A stretch of 64,000 bases of DNA. It comes from Paucibacter sp. B2R-40 (GTDB lineage Bacteria > Pseudomonadota > Gammaproteobacteria > Burkholderiales > Burkholderiaceae_C). The position numbers were made by a program, and so were the translations under genes. The notes under the pieces are model-generated. The model ran no database searches. It was not told where the DNA came from and worked only from the letters and a program-made list of their open reading frames with translations. Below, piece after piece: positions 8,504 to 16,947 of the stretch (position 1 is its first letter; each line of letters begins with the position of its first letter). The DNA is taken from assembly GCF_025717555.1 (NCBI RefSeq), contig NZ_JAJIRP010000007.1:1-64000 (forward strand), written 5' to 3'.

Positions 8504-11315
8504 AGTCGGTCAGGCGCTGACGTTCCTGCTCCACCACGGCGGCAGGCGCGCGCGCCACAAAACTTTCGGTGCCGAGCTTGGTCTCAATCTTCACGATCTC
8601 GCCTTCCAATCGCGCGACTTCCTTGCCCAGGCGAGCGGTTTCGGCTGCCACGTCGATCTCCACATGCAGGGCCAGGCGCGCCTCGCCATGCACCAGCACC
8701 GGCGAGTTCGCACTCGCGCTTGCGAAGGCGGCCTCATCCGTGATGAATTGAACTTCGCTCAGCTTGGCCAGCGTCTTCAGGAAGGGCGCAGCCTCGGCCA
8801 CAAAGCCGGTGTCTCCGCCCACCAGCAGCGGCACGCGCGCCGAGGCTGACAGATTCATCTCGCTGCGCAGGCTGCGGCAGGTGCTGACGATGGCCTTGAG
8901 GTTTTCCATCCAAGCGATGGCGTCCGCATCAATGCGTTCGGGCTGCGCTATTGGATAGGCGGCGTTGACGATGTAGTCGGTCGATTTGCGCCCAGCGATC
9001 GGTGCCACGGTCTGCCAGAGCTCTTCGGTGATAAAGGGAGCGATCGGGTGCAGCAGACGCAGAATGGTCTCCAGCACGCGGATCAAGGTTCGGCGCGTGG
9101 CGCGTTGCTGCGCCTCTGAGCCGTTCTGAATCTGCACCTTGGCGACTTCCAGATACCAGTCGCAATACTCATCCCAGACGAATGAGTAAATGGCATTGGC
9201 GACAAAGTCCAGCCGGTATTCGGCAAAGCCCTGAGCCATTGTCTGCTCGACCCTTTGCAACTCGCTGCTGATCCAGCGGTCAGCCTGGCTGAAGGACAAG
9301 TAGCCATGGAACTCGGCACCCGGCGCGCATTGATCTTTGGTGTGTTCCTGCAGGCCACAGTCCTGGCCCTCGGTGTTCATCAGCACGAAGCGGGTTGCGT
9401 TCCAGAGCTTGTTGCAGAAGTTTCGATAGCCTTCGCAGCGCTTGGTGTCGAAGCTGATATTGCGGCCCAGCGAGGCCAGTGAGGCGAAGGTGAAGCGCAG
9501 TGCGTCGGCACCGAAGGCGGGAATGCCGTCCGGGAATTCCTTCTCGGTTGCCTTGCGCACCTTGGGCGCCGTCTCGGGCCGGCGCAGGCCGTGAGAGCGT
9601 TTGTCCAGCAGGGGGCTCAAGGCAATGCCGTCGATCAGGTCGACCGGGTCCAGCACATTGCCCTCAGATTTGCTCATCTTCTGGCCCTGTGCATCGCGCA
9701 CCAGGCCGTGGATATAGACATGCTTGAACGGCACCTGACCATTCGGATGCGCATCCGACTTGGTGAAGTGCTTGGTCATCATGATCATGCGGGCGACCCA
9801 GAAGAAGATGATGTCATAACCCGTTACCAAGACGGAGGAGGGCAGGAACAGGTCTTGCTCCAAGGTCTTCTCTGGCCAGCCCAGGGTCGAGAAGGGTACC
9901 AGGGCGCTGGAATACCAGGTGTCCAGTACGTCTTCGTCGCGGGTCAGTTCACCCTTGTAGCCGGCGGCAGTAGCCTTGGCGCGGGCTTCCTCCTCGTCGC
10001 GCGCCACGAATAACTCGCCGCTCGCGCCATACCAGGCCGGGATTTGATGGCCCCACCAAAGCTGGCGCGAGATGCACCAGTCATTGATATTGCCCATCCA
10101 GTGGTTGTAAGTGTTGACCCATTGCTCGGGGAAGAACTTCACTTCGCCCGAAGCAACGGCGTCAACCGCGCCCTGAGCAATGCTCTTGCCGTCGGCACCG
10201 GGCTTGTTCATCGCCACAAACCACTGGTCGGTCAGCATGGGCTCGATCACCTGACCGGTGCGCTCGCAACGCGGCACCATCAGCTTGTGCTTCTTGACCT
10301 CGACCAGGAAGCCGGCGGTCTCCAGATCGGCGACGATCTTTTTGCGCGCGACGAAGCGGTCCAGTCCTTGATAGACCAAGGGCGCGGCCTCGTTGATCTT
10401 GGCGTCGAGCGTCAGCACGCAGATCAAGGGCAGGCCATGGCGCTGGCCGACCGCATAGTCGTTCGTGTCATGCGCGGGTGTGACCTTGACGACGCCGGTG
10501 CCAAAAGCGCGGTCCACATAATCATCGGCAATGACGGGGATTTGCCGATCGCACAGCGGCAGCAGGACCTGCTTGCCGATCAAGGCCGCATAACGCTCGT
10601 CTTCCGGGTGCACCATCACGGCGACGTCGCCCAACATGGTCTCCGGGCGGGTGGTCGCGACGACCAGATCGCCGCTGCCGTCGGCCAAGGGGTAGCGGAT
10701 GTGCCAGAGGAAGCCGTCTTCCTCTTCGCTGCTCACTTCCAGGTCTGACACCGCCGACTTGAGCACCGGATCCCAGTTGACCAAGCGCTTGCCGCGGTAG
10801 ATCAAGCCTTCGTCGAACAAGCGCACAAAGGTCTCGCTGACCACCTTGGACAGACCCGCGTCCATGGTGAAATATTCGTGCTCCCAAGACACGCTGTCAC
10901 CCATGCGGCGCATTTGGCGCGTGATGGTGTCGCCGGACTCTTGCTTCCACTCCCACACGCGGGCGACAAAGTTCTTGCGGCCCAGGTCATGGCGGGTCTT
11001 GGCGCCTTCTTCGCCCTTGTCGGCCAACTGGCGCTCGACGACGATTTGGGTCGCGATGCCGGCATGGTCGGTGCCTGGCACCCACAGCGTGTTGTGGCCC
11101 AGCATGCGGTGGTAGCGCGTCAACGAGTCCATGATGGTCTGGTTGAAGGCGTGACCCATATGCAAGGTGCCGGTCACATTGGGCGGCGGCAATTGGATGC
11201 AAAACGACTCGCGGGCAGTGTCCAGCGTAGGCTTGTACAGGCCCTTGGCTTCCCACAAGGGGCCCCAATGAGCTTCAAGGGCGGCAGGTTCAAACGATTT
11301 GGCGAGTTCGGTCAT
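8451..11315 (-). CDS. valS: Valine--tRNA ligase
   Basis: 954 residues, the usual length. Class I aminoacyl-tRNA synthetase: the HIGH motif is HMGH (52-55) in '[13 protein letters not shown]', and KMSKS appears in '[14 protein letters not shown]' near residue 547. The editing domain lies between them; the anticodon-binding domain includes '[13 protein letters not shown]', and the C-terminal coiled-coil arm '[17 protein letters not shown]' is typical of ValRS. Cytoplasmic. A hairpin terminator separates it from guaC upstream on the same strand. Its 3' end overlaps the convergent hydroxyacid dehydrogenase homologue. Confidence 0.98.
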   Translation of the reverse strand: MTELAKSFEPAALEAHWGPLWEAKGLYKPTLDTARESFCIQLPPPNVTGTLHMGHAFNQTIMDSLTRYHRMLGHNTLWVPGTDHAGIATQIVVERQLADKGEEGAKTRHDLGRKNFVARVWEWKQESGDTITRQMRRMGDSVSWEHEYFTMDAGLSKVVSETFVRLFDEGLIYRGKRLVNWDPVLKSAVSDLEVSSEEEDGFLWHIRYPLADGSGDLVVATTRPETMLGDVAVMVHPEDERYAALIGKQVLLPLCDRQIPVIADDYVDRAFGTGVVKVTPAHDTNDYAVGQRHGLPLICVLTLDAKINEAAPLVYQGLDRFVARKKIVADLETAGFLVEVKKHKLMVPRCERTGQVIEPMLTDQWFVAMNKPGADGKSIAQGAVDAVASGEVKFFPEQWVNTYNHWMGNINDWCISRQLWWGHQIPAWYGASGELFVARDEEEARAKATAAGYKGELTRDEDVLDTWYSSALVPFSTLGWPEKTLEQDLFLPSSVLVTGYDIIFFWVARMIMMTKHFTKSDAHPNGQVPFKHVYIHGLVRDAQGQKMSKSEGNVLDPVDLIDGIALSPLLDKRSHGLRRPETAPKVRKATEKEFPDGIPAFGADALRFTFASLASLGRNISFDTKRCEGYRNFCNKLWNATRFVLMNTEGQDCGLQEHTKDQCAPGAEFHGYLSFSQADRWISSELQRVEQTMAQGFAEYRLDFVANAIYSFVWDEYCDWYLEVAKVQIQNGSEAQQRATRRTLIRVLETILRLLHPIAPFITEELWQTVAPIAGRKSTDYIVNAAYPIAQPERIDADAIAWMENLKAIVSTCRSLRSEMNLSASARVPLLVGGDTGFVAEAAPFLKTLAKLSEVQFITDEAAFASASANSPVLVHGEARLALHVEIDVAAETARLGKEVARLEGEIVKIETKLGTESFVARAPAAVVEQERQRLTDFSATVVRLKDQLSRLAH

Positions 11316-11335
11316 GATGGCGCTGAAAATGCAAA

Positions 11336-11361
11336 GGGCGTCTCCCGCAAAGGAGGCGCCC
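11336..11361 (-). terminator. Terminator-like hairpin between guaC tail repeats and valS
   Basis: GGGCGTCTCC (11336-11345) pairs with GGAGGCGCCC (11352-11361), 10 bp with one G-T pair. On the minus strand the stem is followed by TTTGCATTTT. It lies 20 bp before the valS start and probably ends the guaC transcript after the tail repeats. Confidence 0.65.
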
Positions 11362-11387
11362 CGTGGAGTGGGAGTGGCCTGATTGTC

Positions 11388-11537
11388 CTACATGAACAAA
11401 TGTTCCCCCGCGTTGTGGCTACGCCGAAATGCCGGCCGACATTGTCCTGTTACATAAATAGATGCTCGCCGGCGTTTTGGCTGCGCCGGAACGCCGGGCC
11501 CCACTGCTCTGCTACATGAATAAATGTTCGCCAGCGT
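11388..11537 (-). repeat. Three tandem copies (62-bp period) of a conserved C-terminal coding cassette at the end of guaC
   Basis: On the minus strand three units end in the same peptide and a stop, N-A-G-E-H-L-F-M-stop. Unit 3 (11512-11537) is the in-frame end of guaC. Unit 2 (11450-11511) and unit 1 (11388-11449) lie downstream of the guaC stop. The period is exactly 62 bp, so neighbouring copies are in different frames. Units 1 and 2 share a longer peptide, P-A-F-R-R-S-(H/Q)-N-A-G-E-H-L-F-M. By hand alignment the two 62-bp units differ at 17 sites, 14 of them third codon positions. The eight shared codons of all three copies differ only synonymously (for example GAA/GAG, TTA/CTA/TTG, TTC/TTT), and the stops vary TAG/TAA. 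This pattern indicates selection on the peptide rather than recent DNA duplication. Confidence 0.85.
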
Positions 11538-12489
11538 TCTCACCGCCCAGAACGACGTAATTCACTTTACGCAAATCGGCCAAGGTTTTGCCACCCGAAT
11601 ACGACACCGAGCTTTGCAGGTCTTCCTGCATCTCGCGCAAGGTGTCAGCCAATTTGCCTTTTACTGGCTCAAGTATCCGTTTGCCCTCGACATGCTTGTA
11701 TTCGCCCTTGTTGAAGTCGCTGGCCGAGCCGTAATATTCTTTGAACAGTTTGCCGTCCACTTCAACGGTGTTGCCGGGCGATTCTTCATGTCCGGCGAAG
11801 AGTGAGCCAATCATCACCATCGCCGCGCCAAAGCGCATACTCTTGGCGATGTCACCGTGGTGGCGGATGCCGCCGTCGGCGACGATGGGCTTGGTCGCGA
11901 CTCGGGCGCACCATTTCAAGGCTGACAACTGCCAGCCGCCGGTGCCAAAGCCCGTTTTCAAGCGCGTGATGCAGACCTTGCCCGGGCCGATGCCGACCTT
12001 GGTCGCGTCGGCACCCCAGTTTTCCAGGTCGATCACACCCTCGGGCGTGCCGACATTGCCGGCGATCACAAAGCTGTCCGGCAGCTTGTTCTTGATGTGC
12101 GCGATCATGCGCTGCACGCTGTCGGCATGGCCATGCGCAATGTCGATGGTGATGTAGTCGGCGCCAATGCCTTCTGCCGCCAGCCGGTCGATTGCCGAAT
12201 AGTCGGCCGCTTGGACGCCGGAGCTGACCGATACAAACAGCCCCTTGTCGCGCATCGACTTGGCATATGCCACCGTGTCGAGGTCGAAGCGGTGCATCAC
12301 ATAAAAATAGCCATTGCGGGCCAAATGCTCGGTGATGTTCTCGTCGACCACGGTCTTCATATTCGCCGGCACGGCGGGCAGTTTGAAGCGGCGGGGACCG
12401 AATTGGACGGAGGTGTCGCATTCGCTGCGGCTTTCCACACGGCATTTGCGTGGCAGCAGCAGGATGTTGTCGTAGTCAAAGATTTCCAT
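11512..12489 (-). CDS. guaC: GMP reductase (GuaC type 2) with unusual C-terminal tail
   Basis: 325 residues. NADPH-dependent reduction of GMP to IMP (purine salvage). The sequence follows the Firmicute-type GuaC: '[13 protein letters not shown]', '[20 protein letters not shown]', '[13 protein letters not shown]', catalytic C173 in 'GPGKVCITR', and '[12 protein letters not shown]'. Start is the ATG at 12489 where family similarity begins; the frame is open further upstream but that part is not GuaC-like. Known relatives end in a 'V-D-Y-V-I-V-x-N-S-I-F-N-G-D'-like tail, whereas this one ends [14 protein letters not shown]. That ending is also found in two degenerate downstream units, so the tail looks acquired from the repeat. 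Confidence 0.93.
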   Translation of the reverse strand: MEIFDYDNILLLPRKCRVESRSECDTSVQFGPRRFKLPAVPANMKTVVDENITEHLARNGYFYVMHRFDLDTVAYAKSMRDKGLFVSVSSGVQAADYSAIDRLAAEGIGADYITIDIAHGHADSVQRMIAHIKNKLPDSFVIAGNVGTPEGVIDLENWGADATKVGIGPGKVCITRLKTGFGTGGWQLSALKWCARVATKPIVADGGIRHHGDIAKSMRFGAAMVMIGSLFAGHEESPGNTVEVDGKLFKEYYGSASDFNKGEYKHVEGKRILEPVKGKLADTLREMQEDLQSSVSYSGGKTLADLRKVNYVVLGGENAGEHLFM

Positions 12490-12614
12490 GATGGATTGGT
12501 CACAAGTTCGCAAGTTTCGGTGTGCGTTCGCGCAGTGCACACCTGGGGCTGCGAGCGCTTGACTTGGACGTCCGGTGATTCGCCGCGAGGCCATCGGCAA
12601 AGGATGGTGCGGCC

Positions 12615-12649
12615 AAAAAAAACCGGGCGCCAATATTTGGGCCCGGTGG
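12615..12649 (-). terminator. Terminator of the DJ-1/PfpI gene
   Basis: ACCGGGC (12622-12628) pairs with GCCCGGT (12641-12647); on the minus strand eight T residues follow. It sits between the DJ-1/PfpI stop and the guaC start. Confidence 0.85.
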
Positions 12650-12679
12650 GTGATTCTACGCGACTCGCGCGCCGGTCAA

Positions 12680-13357
12680 TCAAGCCAGCAGCTTCAACAA
12701 TTCATGCGCCACCAACTCGGACGAGGCTGGGTTTTGTCCGGTCACCAGCCTGCCGTCAACTACGGCATAAGGCTGCCAATCGGCCGCCTTGCTGTAGTCG
12801 CCGCCATGAGCTTTGAGCATATCTTCGACCAAAAAGGGCACGATATCGGTCAACTGGACGGCCGCTTCTTCGCTGTTGGTGAAGCCGGTCACTCGCCGGC
12901 CTTGCACCAGCGGCGAGCCATCCGCGTTTTTTGCGTGACGCAAAACGCCTGGCGCATGGCAGACGGCCCCGACGGGCTTGTTGGCGCGGGCAAAGGCCTC
13001 GATCAAGGCAATTGACTGTTTGTCTTCGGCCAGATCCCACAAAGGGCCGTGGCCGCCGGGATAGAACACCGCGTCGAAGTCAGTCGCGGTGACGCCGGCC
13101 AATTTGCTGCTGCCAGCCAATACTGTCTGGGCGGCTGCGTCGGCGCGGAACCTTTCGGTCGCTGCTGTTTGCGCGCTGGCGTCGTCGCTCTTGGGATCCA
13201 GCGGCGGCTGGCCACCCAATGGCGAGGCTACAGTGATCGCCGCTCCTGCGTCCTTGAAGACAAAGTAGGGCGCGGCGAACTCTTCCAGCCAAAAGCCCGT
13301 TTTCAGGCCAGTGCTGCCGAGTTGATCGTGGGAGGTCAGAACCATCAGTATCTTCAT
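12680..13357 (-). CDS. Type 1 glutamine amidotransferase-like protein (DJ-1/PfpI, Hsp31-like)
   Basis: 225 residues. The nucleophile elbow 'VGAVCHAPGVL' gives C133-H134, and an acidic pair E25/E26 lies in 'GFWLEEFAAPY', as in Hsp31/glyoxalase III-like members. 'VFYPGGHGPLWDL' is also typical of this subgroup. Reported activities of relatives include methylglyoxal glyoxalase, chaperone and deglycase functions; which applies here is not known. The gene lies 103 bp downstream of a TetR regulator on the same strand, so it may be under that regulator. A clear terminator follows. Confidence 0.85.
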   Translation of the reverse strand: MKILMVLTSHDQLGSTGLKTGFWLEEFAAPYFVFKDAGAAITVASPLGGQPPLDPKSDDASAQTAATERFRADAAAQTVLAGSSKLAGVTATDFDAVFYPGGHGPLWDLAEDKQSIALIEAFARANKPVGAVCHAPGVLRHAKNADGSPLVQGRRVTGFTNSEEAAVQLTDIVPFLVEDMLKAHGGDYSKAADWQPYAVVDGRLVTGQNPASSELVAHELLKLLA

Positions 13358-13460
13358 TGGTTTTCCTTGCGGGTGAGCAACTCGGTGAGTCGCGGATCGA
13401 TTGAAACTGGGCTTGGTGCCCGTGTTCGTGGGGGCGAAAGACGCCGCGCTTGAGCGCGGT

Positions 13461-14066
13461 TCATTGCGGTGATTGGGCTTTGGGTGCGAGTTGCTCGCGT
13501 GTCAGCGCCAGCGCATCTTGCAATGCCGAGTCGTCGAGGCGCAGCTTGCTCAGCAGGCTCGCACCCAGCCACAGTTGATACAGCGCCTGGGCTGTCTGCC
13601 CGGCCTCCAGATGGCGCCCGACCGAGCCATCTTGCTGGCCGACGGCAATGCAGTCGGCCAGCCGCTTTATCACCTCGTCGGTGCCCAAGCGTAGGCTTTC
13701 ACGCATGCTCTGCGACAAGTCGGCCACTTCGGCCGCCAGCTTGACGACCAAGCATTTGTCCCCTTCGCCGTCGCCCGCTTGGGCTTGTGTCCACTGGGCG
13801 AAGTAGTTCATCAGACAGTCGAAGGCCGGCAGTTCTGAATGCTTGAACAGTTCGTCCAAGCGCAGCGCATAGTTGTCGAAGTAACGATCCAGCACTGCGC
13901 GCCCAAAGTCTTCCTTGGAAGCGAAGTAATGGTAGAACGAGCCTTTGGGGATATCGGCTGCCTGCAGTATTTGAGCGAGGCCCAGCGCAGAGAAACCCTT
14001 GCTCTCGATCAAGGGGCGCGCAGCATCCAGGATGTGCATCTTGTTGGTGTCATGGGTTGCACGCAT
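13461..14066 (-). CDS. TetR/AcrR family transcriptional regulator
   Basis: 201 residues. The N-terminal helix-turn-helix covers about residues 10-55: 'ILDAARPLIESKGFSALGLAQIL' then 'IPKGSFYHYFASKEDFGRAVL', a near-consensus TetR DNA-binding domain. The C-terminal ligand domain resembles the AcuR/YxaF-type TetR_C, 'AAEVADLSQSMRESL'. A 15-bp palindrome lies 20 bp upstream of its start, which suggests autorepression and probably control of the downstream DJ-1/PfpI gene. By analogy with NemR-type operators the inducer could be an electrophile, but this is inference. Confidence 0.9.
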   Translation of the reverse strand: MRATHDTNKMHILDAARPLIESKGFSALGLAQILQAADIPKGSFYHYFASKEDFGRAVLDRYFDNYALRLDELFKHSELPAFDCLMNYFAQWTQAQAGDGEGDKCLVVKLAAEVADLSQSMRESLRLGTDEVIKRLADCIAVGQQDGSVGRHLEAGQTAQALYQLWLGASLLSKLRLDDSALQDALALTREQLAPKAQSPQ

Positions 14067-14085
14067 GGTTAATTTTACTTCAAAT

Positions 14086-14100
14086 TAGACCGGTCGTCTA
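14086..14100. promoter_or_regulatory. Palindromic TetR-type operator
   Basis: TAGACCGGTCGTCTA, with TAGAC and GTCTA as inverted arms, centred 27 bp upstream of the TetR gene start. It resembles the TAGACC...GGTCTA boxes bound by NemR-like TetR proteins. The position suits autorepression. Confidence 0.7.
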
Positions 14101-14264
14101 GTTGTCGAAAATTGCCCGCGCATCGGGTGCGCGCCTGTCTGCCTAAAGCAGCCTGTTTTGGCAAGGCCCTCTTTGGTGTGCCCCCAATGTGGGTGCATCC
14201 CAGCGGGTTGATAGCGCAGATATTGCGTACTGAGCGCAGACAAACACCTGCGTTGGAGCAGATC

Positions 14265-14513
14265 ATGTATTTCGATGAAGTGGATGCAGGAGATTACAGA
14301 ATCTATGCCGGTGCGACCGACCGCCTCAATAGCTACGGCTATGTGGCGGCCGTCGTGGTCATCCGCATGCGCGCAGGACTGCCCCGTCAAGAGGCCTACC
14401 GTGAGGAGAATCTGGCCGGTGGATTTTGTTGGTCGTCGCCGGCCGAGGCCCTGCGTTTTGCAATCAATGCTGGGCGTGATGTGGTGATGTGCAGGGTCGG
14501 CGCGTCGGCCTGA
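14265..14513 (+). CDS. Small hypothetical protein
   Basis: 82 residues, beginning MYFDEVDAGDYRIYAGATDR. Not recognised. The ATG at 14265 is preceded by GGAG at a good distance, and the frame has the expected third-position G/C. It has no signal peptide or membrane segment; the middle 'YGYVAAVVVIRMRAG' could be a beta strand pair and 'SPAEALRFAINAGRDVV' a helix. A longer frame upstream to 14112 lacks good start signals. It is divergent from the TetR gene and could share its operator region. A long minus-strand frame overlaps it but looks like a shadow. Confidence 0.55.
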   Translation: MYFDEVDAGDYRIYAGATDRLNSYGYVAAVVVIRMRAGLPRQEAYREENLAGGFCWSSPAEALRFAINAGRDVVMCRVGASA

Positions 14514-14656
14514 ACAAATCCTGCGGCAGGCCAAGGTGGTGAAACAGCTGGCCGGGGACAGCGTCAGAACGCTGCCCAAGGACGGTATTCCGTGGCTCGT
14601 CGCTTTGAGCCCCGCAAACTGTTGGTGAGCTGGGTGCCAGCCGTTACGCTGTGCAC

Positions 14657-15781
14657 ATGCTGAATGTAGAACCTCATGTGCCGCCGCCGATGCAAGCTCG
14701 ATCAAGTGGCGCAAGCTTGCCCAGCCATGCGCAGGCTTGGCAAGGCTTCGTAGCCTATCTGACGCCGATGCGGCTGGGCCTGTCGCTCGGGCTGTCGGCC
14801 TTGGCGGCGCTGCTGCTCAACCCGATTTTTGTCACGCCCTTGCCCGAGTTGCTGGGCCGAACTTTGGTGATTGGCCTGTTGGCTTTGTTGGCCTTTTCTG
14901 CTGCCGGCCAATGGCCCAGGCGGTTGCCAACATGGTTGGCGCGCTGGCTCTTGCAGGTTGTGGTGGTCGGGCTGAGCGTGCCGCTGGCGACGGTGTTGGT
15001 GTATTTGGTGCTGGTCGGCGGCGACATCGCATCTTTGTTACAGAATCCTCACCGAATTTCCGGCTTCATTTGGATCGCCGGTTCGGGGCTGATGGTGGGT
15101 CCGCTGTTGGCGATGGGTGCGCTTTATCGGCACCGCGATGCCGAGGCTCGCAGCCAGGCCCTTTCATTTGAGTTGGAGCGCAGCGAGTTGGAGCGACAGG
15201 CGCTGGACGCGCGGTTGCGGCTGCTGCAGGCGCAGATTGAGCCACATTTTCTGTTCAATACTTTGGCCAATGTGCGCGCACTGGTGGAGACCGGCTCACC
15301 CCAGGCTGCGCCGGTTTTGCGCAGCCTGATTGCCTATTTGCGCGCCGCAATGCCGAGGCTGCAAAATGAAGCCGCAACCTTGGGGGATGAGCTGACGCTG
15401 GTGCGCTCCTATCTGGAATTGATGCATTTGCGCATGCCCGATAGGCTTAACTTCCGAATCGAAGTGCCAGAGCCATTGCGGGCTTTGCGATTTCCTCCCA
15501 TGGCTTTGCTGACGCTGGTGGAGAACGCCATTCGGCATGGCATCGACCCAAGCGAGGAAGGCGGTGTGATCGACATAGTGGCTCAGGCCGCTGCGGGCGA
15601 GGCTCCCATGCGGGTCTGGGTCAGCGACAGTGGCGTCGGCTTGCGGCAAAGCACAGGCAGCGGCACCGGTCTGCGCAATTTGCGCGAGCGCTTGAAGATG
15701 TTTTACGGCAGCAGCGCGCGCCTGGATCTGACCGAGAATTCACCTCATGGCTTGCGGGCCGAATTGCTCTTTTTCCCATGA
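14657..15781 (+). CDS. Sensor histidine kinase, LytS/AlgZ type
   Basis: 374 residues. Four hydrophobic segments fill roughly residues 30-155, followed by a short linker and a His_kinase (PF06580) domain with 'LQAQIEPHFLFNTLANVRALVE', where the H before FLFN is the phosphorylated residue. The ATPase has 'LVENAIRHGID' (N box) and 'GTGLRNLRERL' (G box). Its stop overlaps the response regulator start by 4 nt (ATGA), a tight pair. The ATG at 14657 is chosen; a GTG two codons upstream is equally possible. The signal sensed is unknown. In pseudomonads the AlgZ/AlgR pair controls alginate and pili. Confidence 0.9.
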   Translation: MLNVEPHVPPPMQARSSGASLPSHAQAWQGFVAYLTPMRLGLSLGLSALAALLLNPIFVTPLPELLGRTLVIGLLALLAFSAAGQWPRRLPTWLARWLLQVVVVGLSVPLATVLVYLVLVGGDIASLLQNPHRISGFIWIAGSGLMVGPLLAMGALYRHRDAEARSQALSFELERSELERQALDARLRLLQAQIEPHFLFNTLANVRALVETGSPQAAPVLRSLIAYLRAAMPRLQNEAATLGDELTLVRSYLELMHLRMPDRLNFRIEVPEPLRALRFPPMALLTLVENAIRHGIDPSEEGGVIDIVAQAAAGEAPMRVWVSDSGVGLRQSTGSGTGLRNLRERLKMFYGSSARLDLTENSPHGLRAELLFFP

Positions 15782-16617
15782 ATTCAAACACCAACATAGC
15801 CGAGACGCGACCGACCGCGCTGATCGCGGATGACGAGCCCCTGCTGCGCGACAGCTTGGCGCGCAGCCTGTCCGTGGCCTGGCCGGAGTTGCAGATCCTG
15901 GGGCTTGCCCGCAATGGCCGCGAGGCGCTGGAATTGTTCGATGCCTTGCAGCCCGAGATAGTTTTTTTGGATGTTCACATGCCGGGGCTGAATGGCATCG
16001 AGGCAGCACGGCAACTGGCTCGCCGCGCCCAGATCGTGTTTGTAACTGCCTATGAGGAATATGCAGTGCAAGCTTTCGAGCAGGGCGCCTTGGATTATCT
16101 GGTCAAGCCGGTTGACGAGGCCAGGCTGGATGACACGGTGTCTCGTTTGAAGGCCAGGCGGGCCGCGTCCCAGGCCGGCGCGCCACAGTCCACAAAGGTG
16201 TTGGAAGGCGTGATTGCCCAACTACTGGAGCGGCTGGGTCAGGCTACCGCGCCAGCGCCCGGACCTTCCACCGTGGCCGAAACTGCGCCTAAATACCTGC
16301 AATGGATTCGGGCCTCGGTAGGGGCTACGTTGAAGCTGATCCCGGTCGACGATATCGTCTATTTGCGCTCGGACGAGAAGTACACCTTGGTTGCCTGGAG
16401 CGAGGGCGAGGCGCTGATACGCACGCCGATCCGTGAGTTGATGGATCAGTTGGATCCGAACAGCTTTGTGCAGGTGCACCGATCGGTCGTGGTCAATCTG
16501 CATGCGATCAGCCATGTCACGCGCGGCCTGAATGAGACCGCCGATGTGCATCTGAAGGGCCGCCTTGAGGTGCTGCCCGTCAGCCGCAGCTACCTGCATT
16601 TATTCCGGCAGATGTGA
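15778..16617 (+). CDS. LytTR-family response regulator (AlgR-like)
   Basis: 279 residues. The receiver domain has acidic D18-D19, phospho-acceptor D65 in 'IVFLDVHMPGLNGIE' and lysine in 'LDYLVKPVDEARL'. The C-terminal LytTR DNA-binding domain includes 'DDIVYLRSDEKYTLV' and 'FVQVHRSVVVNL'. It works with the kinase encoded directly upstream (4-nt overlap). LytTR proteins bind direct repeats upstream of target promoters; no target is evident here. Confidence 0.93.
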   Translation: MNSNTNIAETRPTALIADDEPLLRDSLARSLSVAWPELQILGLARNGREALELFDALQPEIVFLDVHMPGLNGIEAARQLARRAQIVFVTAYEEYAVQAFEQGALDYLVKPVDEARLDDTVSRLKARRAASQAGAPQSTKVLEGVIAQLLERLGQATAPAPGPSTVAETAPKYLQWIRASVGATLKLIPVDDIVYLRSDEKYTLVAWSEGEALIRTPIRELMDQLDPNSFVQVHRSVVVNLHAISHVTRGLNETADVHLKGRLEVLPVSRSYLHLFRQM

Positions 16618-16632
16618 GCGCTCAGATGGGCC

Positions 16633-16818
16633 TCAGCGGCTGGGCTGTGACTGCCCTGTGATCACCACGGGGTCGAGTCGCCAGAGCACCGGTGTGCTGC
16701 CTTCTGGGGTGAAGAACAAGGCGTCGACCAGACTGACGACCAAGAGCAAGATCAGCGCTGCCAGCAAGGCAGTGTGCAGTCCGGATTCAGAAAAGGTGTG
16801 AATCTTGTTGCTGACCAT
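16633..16818 (-). CDS. Small single-pass membrane protein, hypothetical
   Basis: 61 residues with one hydrophobic helix, 'LHTALLAALILLLVVSLVDALF' region (about 14-35). The start at 16818 has AAGGAG 7 nt upstream, which supports translation. No family was recognised. It lies tail-to-tail with the response regulator and downstream of the M24 peptidase terminator, so it is probably transcribed from its own promoter. Confidence 0.6.
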   Translation of the reverse strand: MVSNKIHTFSESGLHTALLAALILLLVVSLVDALFFTPEGSTPVLWRLDPVVITGQSQPSR

Positions 16819-16900
16819 GATGGACTCCTTGATAGAGGGTGTTGATTCCCTGCATCTAACTCTAGGCTTTGCCGGCTGTTTTCACCAGGGCATCAGGCAC

Positions 16901-16928
16901 AAAAAAGCGCAGAAAAACCTGCGCTTTT
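16901..16928. terminator. Terminator after the M24 aminopeptidase
   Basis: AAAAGCGCAG (16903-16912) pairs with CTGCGCTTTT (16919-16928). On the minus strand it is followed by further T residues. It separates the aminopeptidase from the small membrane protein gene. Confidence 0.85.
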
Positions 16929-16947
16929 CATTGACGTTTGCGAATCG

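Noticed and set aside
14085-14714. 209-codon minus-strand frame
   Set aside because: It crosses the TetR operator region and lacks any recognisable domain; the small plus-strand gene is a better fit.
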